Shown here: positions 44,314-55,134 of the stretch, one piece after another | Layout of the letters: every line of letters begins with the position of its first letter | Position numbering within the stretch: position 1 is the stretch's first letter | Origin: Mixophyes australis | Taxonomy: Eukaryota; Chordata; Amphibia; Anura; Limnodynastidae | NCBI GenBank assembly: GCA_036250195.1 | Contig: JAVHZZ010000011.1 | Span: 53,258,811 to 53,322,810 of the forward strand | DNA length: 64,000 nt | Direction: 5' to 3' | Translations under genes and position numbers: made by a program | The notes under the pieces: model-generated | What the model was told of the DNA's origin: nothing | What the model saw: only the letters and a program-made list of their open reading frames with translations | Databases searched by the model: none

Positions 44314-44462
44314 GTCTGTTTATTCACTGACCTGGTCTGTGTTTACATTGCATTACCTGGACCTGGTTTTCACTGCAAAAAAACGTTTTATATTTTCAAC
44401 ATATGTCTGGCTCCATGGTTGTAATTGCAAGGACCTAGTTTGTGGAACAAATTGGTAACAAA

Positions 44463-45947
44463 ATGAACAGCCCAAAAAACAGCCTTGGAGCCGAATGAAA
44501 GATCCTGCTTTAGATTTTTTCCTGGGGCTCTCACTGTCATTGTTGCCATTTGTTTTTTCCTGCAAACATCTCTGCCTTACAAATTACTGAACTGCCTCTG
44601 CTTCAGACTCTACAAATGGACATAATTTTGTTACGCTCTCAGCTGGATCAATTTTGAGCTTTACTCATGGACCCACTCAGGAGACTCAGAATTTGTTTCT
44701 CCCAATTCAAATGCTAATGATTTGCCTCAACCATCTCTCTCTGCTGCTGAATCAGTGCAAACAACACCTCTTAATAGTGCTATTACAAATTTGCATTTAA
44801 CTAAGATCTACTCTATAACAAACTCCAGGTTAGCAGATGGTCTACGCCCCCATCTAAACGAACAGGAGCTGCGGCACAGAAGAACTAATAAATGACATCT
44901 TTACTGTGCCAGTGATGTACACCGTTTACAAGACTGTCCACTTCGCAGAGCAGGACACCCTACAGAACTGTCGTCTGTTTACTCTACACCTCATTACGGA
45001 TTTGTTTGCGATTCACTTAATGTTTCTACATTTCAACCTGTTCTGCTCCCTGGCATGGGGCCCAATCTGCCAGCTCCAGTTGCCTGTCCTGAGGTGCAAG
45101 CTTCTGCCGCCTGTCCTGAAGTGCCAGCTTCTGTCGCTTGTCCTGAGGTGCCAGCTCCTGCCTCCAGTTCTGAGCTGCCAGCTCCTGCCTCCAGTTCTGA
45201 GCTGCCAGCTCCTGCCGCCTGCCTCTGCCTCCACTCCATAGACTTTGCCTGCTTCAGAGGGGGTGCTGCCCTTTCAGCCTGCTTCAGAGGGGGCGCTGCC
45301 CATACAGCCTGTTCCAGAGGGGGCCCTGTCCCTCCAGTCTTTTCCAGAGAGGGGCCTTTCTCTGCAGTCTGCTCCAGAGAGTGCCTTGTTCCTCCAGTCT
45401 GCTCCAGCTCAAGATGCCACACAGTGCGGCTCAGCATAAATTACCTCACAGTATGGCTCAGCTCTAGTTGCCTTCTGGCCTTATCAGGCCTGAAGTTTCT
45501 CACAGTTCTGTCCGGCCTGAGGCTTCTCACAGTGCTGTCTGGCCCAAGGCTTCTCATAGTGCTGTCTGGTCCGAGGCTTCTCACAGTGCTGTCCAGTCTG
45601 AGTGGTGTGCCTAGTCAGGGCTTTCCATCAGGTATACCCAACTTGCTGTCCCAGCTGGAAATTCCTGCTCTGTCATCCCAGCCGGGGACTCTCCAGTGAC
45701 TGCTGCCCAAGCCAGAGACTCTCTCTCAGAGTCTGCTATTGAGCCAGATCACCTTGAGTCTGCTATTGAACTAAAGCGCCATAAGTCTGCTATTGAGCCA
45801 GAGTGCCCAGAATCCACTTCTGATTTATCAGATTCTTCTTCAGTCTTCTTTGACGGTGACCTCAAACAGTTTACTTCCATACTTCAACTTTGTATCAAAC
45901 AGTTTCAAAAATCTCCAGATTACTTTGATGACCAATTTAACCAGTAA
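44463..45947 (+). pseudogene. Gag-like region with successive tandem peptide repeats
   Basis: The plus strand opens with ATGAACAGCCC right after the LTR and continues, with stops and frame changes, to 45947. The middle is a chain of coding-length tandem repeats: 27-bp units with GAGGTGCCAGCTCCTGCC (45064-45225, peptide PAPASSSEL-like), 30-bp units with CCTGCTTCAGAGGGGGTGCT (45247-45410, peptide ASEGALPFQP-like), 27-bp units with CACAGTGCTGTC (45500-45600) and about 42-bp units with GAGTCTGCTATTGAGCCAGA (45722-45800). The end reads FTSILQLCIKQFQKSPDYF, a conserved-looking terminal motif before the stop. It is probably the gag protein of an LTR element, with an expanded hinge. No pol follows. 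Confidence 0.6.
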
Positions 45948-46475
45948 CCCACTGTGCTGCTGATGTGTTGTCTGCAATGATTTATAGGGAAGCTGAGTAC
46001 ATAACATATAAGCGGTAGATGACTAAAATCTAATTGGTTTGCAGACAATATTTACATTTACCTCAAAGGAGCATGTCCCCTCAAAAACAACCCCCTCCCC
46101 CCAAAAAGTCTAAGGACATTTGTAGTAATAAATGGCAGCGTGCAGATAATGTGAATAATGTGCCCTGTGGCCCAGATTCATTTTGTATCCAAAAACATTA
46201 ATATTTATAAATGCTCCTTGGTCTTATAAAGTTGTATTTGAGGGGGAGATACATGTAAAATATGAGGACAGATTTATCATGGTGGTAGAGCGTGAAAAAT
46301 CAAGCGATCAAGTGTTTGTGTGTTCCATGAAAACAAACCATTACTTTCCTTATTAGGTAGCTACTATCCTAATACTAGCCCTTGTCCGCCAAAAATATAG
46401 GCTGGTTTGGGCAATGTTCCTCTTGTGTTCTTTTCATTAATGAATAAGGTCCACAAGCTGAACACTGATGCTACG
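45948..46475. other. Unassigned stretch
   Basis: No recognised feature. Confidence 0.3.
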
Positions 46476-46556
46476 GCCATGCTTGGTATTTGAACTCATG
46501 ATGCCAGTTTTGTGAGACCGAAGTGCTAACCGCTTAGGTACCCATGCAGATCTTAA
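46476..46556 (-). mobile_element. tRNA-derived SINE head (minus)
   Basis: The minus strand reads GGGTACCTAAGCGGTTAGCA, an A-box-like region, then TTCGGTCTCACAAAACTGGC and CATGAGTTCAAATACC, a B-box-like region. Distance between the boxes fits a tRNA-type polymerase III promoter. It lacks the SINE body. Confidence 0.7.
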
Positions 46557-46678
46557 CTGGCATGTATTTTTGGATAATAAGGAAGAGTACTATTATCTAG
46601 CTCTTACATCTGTTACACGCACACGTGCTGTATTGTTGTGCTTCTTGTCTATAGAATGTATTTATATTTTCAACTGCA

Positions 46679-46795
46679 TGTTGCCTTAGTGGTTAACCAA
46701 TCCATCTTCCAACAATGGAGTCATGAGTTTGATTCCTGACTCATGACCTTTATCTGTGTGGAGGTTGTATGTATTCTATTATGGAAGAGTACGCT
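46679..46795 (+). mobile_element. tRNA-derived SINE head (plus)
   Basis: TTGCCTTAGTGGTTAACC (A-box-like) is followed by GTCATGAGTTTGATTCC (B-box-like) and then TTATCTGTGTGGAGGTTGTA, the start of the core region found in HE1/DANA-type SINEs. The copy ends before the tail. Confidence 0.75.
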
Positions 46796-47129
46796 ATGCA
46801 TTTTGTAACGATAATATACATTTTTATAATATGCAACTGTTTATTTTAATATGCATGTTTACTTATGTTAGCAATTTATTATGCGATAAATTTGCATCCA
46901 CATTCTTAGTTCAAATCAAACACATTACACAATCTTTCATGTAGTTGAATAAGAAGGTGTGTTGATTTAGCTCATTAAAAACACTTCTTCAAAGTCATTT
47001 GTCCCAAGTTCTATAAAAAGTAAGTGGGAAAACGAATAATTAGATTACAATAGTCCTGCATAATACACTCTGATTGTGTTTTAACATTTGTAAACAAACC
47101 CTTTGCACCTCCCACATTTGCCATTACGT
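46796..47129. other. Unassigned stretch
   Basis: No recognised feature. Confidence 0.3.
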
Positions 47130-47345
47130 AACACTTTCTTATCTTTAAATAAGTATCAGATCTTAAGATGGGCTGCTTAAGATCTGTTGCATCTTATATT
47201 CCGTTTCGTAAAGGACTAAAGGTGGTTGTGTTTTGCAACTTTCCGTTCCTTACTGAATTGCATATTTCATATCTCCCCGTTTGTTCTTAAAATACTCATT
47301 GCAACTTAAGCACAAGATCCGATCACTAATGAATCAGGCCCTATG
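47130..47345. mobile_element. Probable MITE fragment
   Basis: CAGATCTTAAGATGGGCTGC on the left and GCACAAGATCCGATCACTAA with TGAATCAGGCCCTA on the right are related to the ends of the nested MITE at 26541-27187. Internal palindromic phrases (CTTAAGATCTG) occur twice. Confidence 0.45.
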
Positions 47346-47579
47346 CCATTATATTGTCGACTTTATAAATTTGTATATTCTGCTGCTCACATTATATCAA
47401 TCCTGTAGCTGTCGAACACATGTATGTATCACACCTGGGCGGGTGGCCCCAAGTACAATGTCATCTTGCACCATTTAACATTTAACATTGTGCCCTAATT
47501 GTCTCATCATCTGTTAAATAATGTCTACTGATATTGACGCTGTCCATCTAATGAGCTCTGATACTGCCATTGCTGTCCC
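47346..47579. other. hAT-associated flank
   Basis: It contains GTCATCTTGCACCATTTAAC and CTGTCCATCTAATGAGCTCT, phrases that also occur in the hAT-derived fragment near 22735 and 23180. No coding. Confidence 0.45.
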
Positions 47580-48262
47580 CTCTTCAATGAAATGCTGCTG
47601 ACCATCTCCAATGTATTTGCTGCTGATCCTCTCCAATTTATTTCCTGCTGACCTTCTCCAATATATTGCTGCTGACCCTCTCCACTGTATTTCTGCTGAT
47701 GCTCTCTAATGTAATTGCAGCTGACCCTCTCCAAGGTATTTGCTGCTGACTCTCTCCATTGTATTTTCTTCTGACCCTCTCCACTGTATTTCTGCTGACG
47801 CTCTCCAATGTATTTGCAGCTGACCCTCTCCAATGTATTTGCAGCTGACCCTCTCAAATGTATTTGCAGCTGACCATCTAAAATGTATTGCTGCTGGCCC
47901 ACTCCAATGTATTTGCTGCTGACCCTCTCCAATGTATTGCTGCTAACCGTCTCCAATGTATTTCTGCTGACTCCAATTTATTTGCTTCTGACCCTCCCCA
48001 ATGTATTTGCCGCTGACTCTCTCCAATGTATTTGCTACTGATCCTCTCCAATCTATTTCCTGCTGACCTTCTCCAATGTATTGCTGCTGACCATCTCCAA
48101 TGTATTGCTGCTGACCCTTTCCTATGTATTTGCTGCTGATCCTCTCCAATATATTGCTACTGACCCTTTCCTATGTATTTGCTGCTGATCCTCTCCAATG
48201 TATTGCTACTGACTGTCTCCAATGTTTTTGCTGCTGACCCTCTCCAATTTATTGTTGACCAT
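47580..48262. repeat. Minisatellite, 24-27-bp units
   Basis: About 26 units, by eye, containing GCTGACC(C/A)(T/A)CTCCAATGTAT with variable TTGC or TTGCTG ends. Unit length varies between 21 and 27 bp. The minus frames 47525-47956 and 47943-48149 read as ERVSSKYIGEGQQ-type repeats and are by-products of the array. Confidence 0.93.
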
Positions 48263-48620
48263 CTCCAATGTGTGCTCATTTGTTAATATCAATATCTAAT
48301 CTCCAGTTGAATAACCAACAACCAAAATGTTGGCTTTTGTGGGGGCTCAAACAAATTAATCACTAAAGCCACAAAGGGGGCCGTTCCCATCAATAGAGTG
48401 CTTTGTTTGTTAACCTATGTGCATGTCCATTTCAAATTATTGGCCCCAAGGACAATGCCATCTTGCACAATTTTGACTCCTCCACTTTTCCCCAAGAATC
48501 TTCTGAAGCTTCCATTGTAGTACATTTTTGCACCAAAATTCCATCTTTTGGGGGGCCTATTGACTGTCAACTGACTGCTGGTGTGGTGACCAATATGCTA
48601 AATTATGTCTCTTAATTTCT
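48263..48620 (+). mobile_element. hAT tail module (plus)
   Basis: CCAACAACCAAAATGTTGGC, GTGGGGGCTCAAACAAATTA, ATGTGCATGTCC and CCAAGGACAATGCCATCTTG follow the order seen at 58000-58170 and 61350-61510. It directly follows the minisatellite, so both belong to one non-autonomous hAT derivative. Confidence 0.65.
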
Positions 48621-49553
48621 CAGAATGTGGACTTTCAAATTAAATTGCATTGTCTTGTCAAGACAAATGTTTGGCAACCAAATCTACATCAATGTGAGTA
48701 ATACATACTTACTTGTGTGAGAAGGCCAACTATTGCCCAATCTGAACTGTCTAATTTACTTAGTTTTTACACTGCACTAACATAACATATATGTATTATT
48801 TATACATTCCATATTTACTGTATATACATATTACATATTTATATACATGACATTTTATTTACTTGCAAATATATACATCTGATAAGTCCCCTTGTTTGAT
48901 TCACAAGGGCAGCATTATAACGCATACTAATTTCTTTTCAGTCAGATTTACCTTACTCATACCATAACAAGGATTTATAGTAAAATGGATATGGAACGAT
49001 TGCTAAAAATCATACTAAAGTAAAAGTATTTACTGAAAAACCTAAAGTGGTGATTTATTGCCACTAACATTATTGACTCAGAATATGACCATCCTCATGA
49101 TATAGGAAACATACTTTGCTCCAGAGGAGGCTACAAATGAATAAACATCACTTTTGCTATTCTTACCATCTCTGAGCCATGTAAATGGTAATTTATTGGA
49201 TCCCATTAAACAACATCTGAATGAGCAACTATCCTCATAGATTGGGACTATTTATGAATAATTTTGATAAACCTCTCTTAATTCACAGAGCGCAGATACT
49301 GAGACATATTTTTATAATATTTATCATCTGGTATTTTAAATGGATATGATACAATATGTATGATAATTGTAAGTGCAATGTAAGAGAAATATTTATAATA
49401 AAATTGTAGTCTTGTTATATAAAGGAGTGGTGCCAATTTATTATATAAAGACATTTGATACTTTGAATATAGTTGTCAGGGCTCTGAAGGTTTGGATCCT
49501 AGATCTGCCCAAATTAGAACTACTGGTTTGGTCTTCGCTGCATCTGCACCGCA
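48621..49553. other. Mostly unassigned; contains duplicated flank module
   Basis: The part 48815-48950 (TACATGACATTTTATTTAC, TTGCAAATATATACA, CCTTGTTTGATTCACAAGGG, CAGCATTATAACGCATACTAA) returns at 52890-52990, where the hAT 5' end begins right after CATACTAA. The rest is unassigned. Confidence 0.55.
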
Positions 49554-50229
49554 TGTCACGACCCTTACTGGGACTATCAGGCAAGACAGGTAGGGAATAA
49601 TAAAGAGGTGAATCCGTTAGAGCACAACAGGTTACCACTGTGATGGTGGCATTGAATACCATCTGTGTACAGCAGATTACCACTGGAATGATGGTGTTGA
49701 ATACAGTCTGTGGACAGTAGGTTACCACTGAAATGGTGGCGTTGTACACAATGAAGTATCAGCTCTGCGGACAGCAGGTTACCACTGGAATTTTGGCATT
49801 GTACACGATGAAGTATCAGCTCTGTGGACAGCAAGTTACCACTGGAATAGTGGTTTTGTACACAATTAAGTATCAGCTCTGTGGACAGCAGGTTACCACT
49901 GGTATTGTGGCGTTGTACACAATCATGGAGAGCAGGTAGCTGCAGAATGCAGTTCACTAGGAGAGAAATAACACAGCAGGAGGAATGGAGCCACGTCTAG
50001 CACCTAGCTGGTAACTTGAAGAACAGGAACAGAGCATCTGAGGGAAGTTCCTTTTAAATTAGGAACTAAATTGAGCAGACAATGAGGAAGGAGCAAAGGA
50101 CAGAAAGAGATTGGGTCTGTGCATACACAGATCCAAAAGGAAAATGGCGGGCAGCAGGATGGAGGGAGGCGGTCAGCAGGTAAGTGTGTCGGGCTTCGGT
50201 TATGGAAGCCGAACACATGGCATGTGATA
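49554..50229 (-). repeat. Gypsy-2 3' LTR
   Basis: It contains five tandem units, four of about 57 bp (TATCAGCTCTG, GGACAGCAGGTTACCACTGG). Because 57 is 19 codons the repeats stay open on both strands (for example 49733-49939 and 49577-49957); these frames are not genes. Confidence 0.88.
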
Positions 50230-50232
50230 GTA

Positions 50233-51800
50233 TCCCCCTTTTAAAGGTGGGCACTGAACCCCTAGAATTAGGTCTCGTGGGAAACTTCTTATGAAATGTT
50301 TTAAACAGAAGGGGTGCATTGATGTCAATAGCGCGGACCCAGGAGCGCTCTTCAGGGCCGAAAACCTTCCAATCCACCAAATACTTCACACCACCTTTGC
50401 AATATTTTGACTCCAAAATTTGCTTAAACTCTAATTCCACTTCTTGATGAACCTTGGGCAGAGTAGAAGAGGTATGTATAGAAGAAAACCGGTTAATGAT
50501 AAGCGGTTTTAACAAGGAAATATGAAAGGAATTGGAGATACGAAGAGAAGCTGGTAATAACAAATTAACGCAGACAGGTTTGATGACACGTGAAATAGTA
50601 TACGGACCAATGTACCGAGGAGCCAGTTTCATACAGGGAGTTTTGAGATGAATATTTTTGGTGGAGAGCCATACCCTATCACCCACCCTAAAAGCGGGAA
50701 TTGCTCTACGTCGCTTGTCAGCTGCAAATTTGTAACATTTGCAAGACTTTCTAAGACAATTCCTTACTTGGTTCCAAATGGAGAAAAATTTTCGCTGTAA
50801 AGTGTCAACAGCAGGAACCTGGAAAGATGGATGGTGTCCATAGACAACTGAGAAGAGAGATGCAGAAGTGGACTCGTGAAAAGCATTATTGTGAACAAAC
50901 TCAGCCCATGGTAGGAGATCAGCCCAGTTATCTTGATTCGCAGAAGAAAACATCCTGAGAAAGGTCCCAAGTCTTGATTGACTCGCTCAGTCTGTCCATT
51001 GGATTGTGGATGGTATGAAGATGACAAATTCAACTGGATTCCAAAGAGTTTACACAGTGCTCTCCGGATCTTTGACACGAACTGGAGGCCTCAATCAGAA
51101 ACTCCTTCTGAAGGACAACCATGCAAGCAGAAAATCTCCTTAATGAAATGCAGAGCCAAAACAGGAGATCAAGGAAGACCGATGAGAGGGATGAAATGAG
51201 CCATTTGCAAGAATCGATTCACCACAACTCAAATGGTGTTAAATCTCTTGCTGGGTGAAAGGCCCGTGATAAAGTCCATGCTAATATGAGTCCATGGTTT
51301 ATACGGAGTATATAATGGAAGTAAATGACCAGAAGAAGACTGGCAAGAAGTCTTGTGCTGTCTACAGATGTTGCCTGACGTAATACATTCCTTAACATTG
51401 AAGTGAAGGCTAGGCCACCAGTAATTCCGGGAGACTAATTTGGTAGTCTTACGAATACCAATGTGACCAGAGAAACGAGTGGAATGAAACCAAGCCAGGA
51501 GTCTTTTCCAGAGACTAGGTGGAAAAAATGATCTTCCAGGAGGTGGTATAGGAGTACTGGCCAAAGTGGAGGACAAAAGACAGTAGGGCGGCAGAGTTCC
51601 TCTACAGAATTAGAATCAGGAAGAAAAGCACGAGATAAGGCATCTGTGCATTTGTTCCGCTCTCCAGGTTTGAAGGTGATATGAAGATCAAAATGTGAAA
51701 AGAAGAGCAACCATCGAGTCTGTCTGGGATTTAAACACTGTGCTGACTGCAGATACAACAGGCTTTTCTGGTCCATGAAAATAGTAACGAGATGCCGTTA
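50233..51800 (-). pseudogene. Gypsy-2 RNase H end, integrase and chromodomain
   Basis: Four overlapping minus frames together cover the region. 51435-51776 has [15 protein letters not shown] and TDALSRAF (RNase H end). 51229-51576 has WFHSTRFSGHIG, the integrase zinc-finger histidines, and HISMDFITGLSPSK with the first catalytic aspartate. 50764-51078 has [20 protein letters not shown], where the catalytic glutamate is present. 50066-50953 has GDRVWLSTKNIHLK, PRYIGPYTI and YLVDWKVFGPEERSWV, the chromodomain. Frameshifts occur near 50960 and 51440 and stops between 51078 and 51229. The family is close to gypsy-1 in every block but clearly separate. Confidence 0.88.
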
Positions 51801-51801
51801 G

Positions 51802-52473
51802 AGGTCATTCCATTAGAGCACAGCAGGTTACCACTGGGATGGTGGCGTTGAATAGTCTGCGGACAGCAGGTTACCACTGGAATGGTGGTGTTGAATACAG
51901 TCTGCGGACAGCAGGTTACCACTGGAATGGTGACGTTGTACACGATCAAGTATCAGCTCTGCGGATAGCAGGTTACCACTGGAATGGTGGCATTGTACAC
52001 AATGAAGTATCAGCTCTGCGGACAGCAGGTTACCACTGGAATGGTGGCATTGTACACAATGAAGTATCAGCTCTGCGGACAGCAGGTTACCACTGGAATG
52101 GTGGCGTTGCACACGATAAAGTATCAGCTCTGTGGACAGCAGGTTACCACTGGGATAGTGGCGTTGTACACAGTCACAGAGTAGCTGCAGGATGCAATTC
52201 ACTAGGAGAGAAATAACACAGCAGGAGGGATGGAGCCTCTTTTAGCACCTAGCAGGTAACTTGAACAACAGACACAAAGCAGCTGAGGGAAGTGCCTTTT
52301 AAATTAGGAGCTAAATTGAGCAGCCAATGAGGAAGGAGCAAAGGACAGAAAGAGATTGTGTGTGCACATACGCAGACCCGAAAGGGAAAGTGGCTGGCGA
52401 CCGGGACAGAGCGCATGGAGCAGGGGAGTATGCCGGGCTTCTGTTATGGAAGCTAAACACCCAGCGTGTGACA
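51802..52473 (-). repeat. Gypsy-2 5' LTR, truncated
   Basis: It starts within the LTR at GAGGTCATTCCATTAGAGC and carries seven repeat units (two short of 43-45 bp, five of about 57 bp). It ends CCAGCGTGTGACA. Confidence 0.87.
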
Positions 52474-52889
52474 ATAGTATTATATCCAATTGAAGGATAC
52501 ATCAGTATAGTTCCAACTAGTGCAGTTCTCATAACCAAACCATATGTCTGAACAAATGATGTGAGGTGGTACACAAACCTCTGAAGACAGCTGTTTTGTG
52601 GGACTTAAATTGATACACCTGTATTGTTAATTACTTATAATAACACTCAGGGAATTATTCTACCTGATATTTAAAGTGGATAATCTTTATTGTCCCTTTG
52701 AATTTAAAGTGAACCTATATACATATAGTATAACAAGCTGTTTGAAAGCTGTGCATTTTGAAATCCAGAAGGGTGTGGAGGTCAGACCATTTGCAGAAAT
52801 ATGTGACAGATGGGGAGCGGTAAAGAGACAAAATACCTGTCAAAAATGTACCCATCGATCCAAGTACACCATCCACAAATAATAAATAC
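52474..52889. other. Unassigned stretch
   Basis: No recognised feature before the duplicated flank module. Confidence 0.3.
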
Positions 52890-52990
52890 ATGACATATTT
52901 TATACATGACATATTTATATTCTTGCAAATATATACAAGTGAAGAGTCTCCTTGTTTGATTCACAAGGGCAGCATTCCGGCACATACTAA

Positions 52991-53900
52991 TAGAGATGCT
53001 CAGGCTCGGTTTTCTGAAAACCGAGCCCACCTGAACTTAATTGATAGGAGTATCGAGCCGAACTGGCTCTGGACTTTTGCACAACCTCGAACTAAAAAAA
53101 TGTGAGTATTGGATTCTATAAATACCATACTCCACGGAGATCCTCCACCATTTCACAGAGAGACACAGAAGGGGTAGCAGGTTTTTCGGCAGTCTCTTAT
53201 GCAGTTTGACAGTGTCATAGCTAGAACAGAAAGTGGAGGGATGGCAGTGTTCTTCAAAGTCTCCAGTCACATTCTACAGAGCTATAGCTCACACAGAAAC
53301 AAGAGAGGTGGCAGATTTCAATGCTGAAAATGAAATTATTTGGCTGGCTCCAGTGACATTCTACTGTGCCATAGCTCACCCACAAACAAAAGAGGTTGCA
53401 GCGTTTAGTGGTGAAACAGAAATTCCAATAATAGGGCTGGCAGAATTGTTAAGAGTCTCCAGTGACATTCTACTGTGCCATAGCTCATCCAGAAACAGGA
53501 GAGATGGCAGGGTTCAGTGCTAAAACAGAAATTGTAATAATAGAGCTGTCAGTGTTCTTAAAAGTCACCAGTGACATTCTACTGTGCCATAGCTCATACA
53601 GAAACAGGAGGAGTGGCAGGGCCCTTGTCACTCTCCAGTCTCCAGTCACATTGTTCTTGTCACTCTTCAGTCTTCAGTAACAATGTTCTTGCCACCCCCA
53701 TCTCAGTGCCGTTGGTCACACAGAAACAGGGGTAGCAGTGTTCTTGTCACTCTCCAGTCTTCAGTCACATTGTTTTTGCCACTCTCCAGTCTTAGTCATG
53801 ATGATACTAATCCCTCTACCTCATGTGCTAAAGCCTATGTTCAAGTGCACAGTGGTCTTAAGTCAAGGAAACAAAAATGTAAAAAAAAAAAGCTTGTACC
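52991..53900 (+). mobile_element. hAT 5' end with internal tandem repeats
   Basis: TAGAGATGCTCAGGCTCGG opens the 5' terminus, followed by the self-complementary GGTTTTCTGAAAACC. After GTGAGTATTGGATTCTATAAA and TTTCACAGAGAGACACAG come tandem repeats of about 107 bp containing AGTGACATTCTACTGTGCCA (near 53260, 53351, 53459, 53567), then shorter CACTCTCCAGTC repeats to 53790. The peptide-like AYVQVHSGLKSRKQ at about 53838 may be the first coding exon remnant. It joins a minus-strand hAT copy at about 53905. Confidence 0.75.
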
Positions 53901-53904
53901 TTGT

Positions 53905-55134
53905 TAAAGAAAAAAACACCTCTCTAATAAAGGTGAACGTTTACTGTAGAAAAACATAAAAATGGCCATATGCCATTCTACCCAAAATATTAACAAGCAT
54001 TCCAGCATCAGCTAGCTTCCTTTTTCAGCTATATCCCAGCACCTGCAATCTATACTATTATCACCCTCACCCTCATCAGTGTCTACATCATCCTCACCCA
54101 ATACTAATTCATCCCCGCTGGAATCCACCATTACAGAAGTCTCTGTGCTTTGATGTAATTGCCGGTAATGGCCTTTCCCGTGTAATTTGTAGTTCATTTT
54201 ACGACAAAGTTGTCATGATTTTTGGACAATTCCAGACCAAATGCCATCTGCATCACCACTGGGTGTCTTGGGAAAGCTAAGTTTTTTCCTAGCAGCACTT
54301 GTCAAAGAAACTGAGGGAGGATGAGTCGTTGTGTCATGTACCACATGAGCTGTCAGCTTGCTGACCAGGAGCTCATTGCATCTCTTGAGATCTGGGCTAG
54401 TTGTAAAGAAATGTTGTTGCAGAATGTCGAAAAGGACCAGAATGATTTTGGTACACAGACAGCATCTCCTGCATGTCACTGTTATTTTTTAAAAAGCTCG
54501 TGTGAGTAAAACAGGGAATGTGATGGAATTCTCCCCGCTGCTATGCTCTCACAATATTGGTGGCATTATCACAAATGACATACCTTCAGGAGAGTCCAAG
54601 TGGAATAAGCTGTGTTGCAATGACATTCCTTAGTTTTTCAAACAGGTTCTCAGCAGTACGCCTCTTAGTGTAGTCGGAGATACACAAATGTAGGATACCA
54701 CTTTGAATTTTCAACAGGATGAGGGGGATATTTGTGCAGTTGACGATAGTGTTAATGAGGATGTTGATGAGGATGATGATGAGGATGATGTTTGTGTAAG
54801 TCCTGCACCAGTGGAAGCAGTTCTTGCCTGTGATAAGAAGAAGGCCATTGTAATGGCTTAGCATAAGACCAAAAAATCCACCTCCTATGTTTGGAATTAT
54901 ATTTACCCAATCCTGACAACAGTTGTCTAGCCATTTGTAGCATTTGTAAAGCCACACCGACACCACTTTCCACATCAATATCCTCACTAGTGATCGGAGT
55001 TAGTCCTGCATCCAAGTTGCTAAGGCTAGATGGCTTCTCTCCTATCCAGGAATATTGATTCTTGAGAGTTAGTCCTGCTGCTGCTGGGGGTGGATCTTCA
55101 ACCCAGAAGTAGACCAAGAAGAAGACTACTAGTA
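53905..55134 (-). pseudogene. hAT transposase copy B (minus), two internal deletions
   Basis: Minus-strand remnants in order from 55130: acidic/proline-rich N-terminal region (DPPPAAAGLTLKNQYSWIGE), a possible BED-finger relic near 54860-54960, NLFEKLRNVIATQLIPLGLS (54586-54650), MTCRRCCLCTKIILVLFDI near 54450, then ELLVSKLTAHVVHDTTTHPP with SAARKKLSFPK (54260-54390), IWSGIVQKS, and MNYKLHGKGHYRQ with the acidic tail (54012-54197). Compared with copy C, one deletion removes about 400 bp between the LFDILQQH and SPDLKRC blocks and another removes the dimerisation domain between VQKS and MNYK. The 3' tail down to 53905 matches 57720-57830 of copy C. Confidence 0.82.

Larger units (their letters stand above)
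43151..44460 (+). mobile_element. LTR of a gypsy-like element, twice interrupted
   Basis: Starts TGTCAGGATATGCC and ends TTGGTAACA, immediately before an ATG that opens a gag-like stretch (44463). It includes CCCTGCAGTACCTGTGAACC, shared with the LTRs at 28407 and 36594. Two later insertions were recognised: a composite at 43459-43957 flanked by a 15-bp duplication, and a SINE tail at about 44101-44313. Without these the LTR would be about 0.6 kb. Its exact right border is inferred from the gag start. Confidence 0.6.
49554..52473 (-). mobile_element. Chromodomain gypsy-2, internally deleted
   Basis: Minus-strand element with an LTR at 49554-50229 (TGTCACGACC to CATGTGATA), a polypurine tract (minus AAAAGGGGGATAC at about 50230-50242), integrase with chromodomain and the end of RNase H (50243-51800), then a second LTR lacking its first ~50 bp (51802-52473, ending GTGTGACA). 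Gag, protease, reverse transcriptase and the primer site are absent: RNase H runs directly into LTR sequence near 51800. No target duplication was found (CCGCA left, ATAGT right), consistent with a rearranged copy. Confidence 0.88.

Noticed and set aside
46476..46795. tRNA genes
   Set aside because: A- and B-box-like motifs are there but no cloverleaf acceptor or anticodon stem is intact; they match SINE heads followed by the SINE core.
47525..48149. Minus-strand repeat protein of SSKYIGEGQQ type
   Set aside because: Translation of a minisatellite with variable unit length; no unique flanking domain.
49577..49957. Open frames on both strands in the gypsy-2 LTRs (also 51828-52216)
   Set aside because: The 57-bp tandem unit equals 19 codons, so frames stay open by repetition; they lie in LTR sequence.
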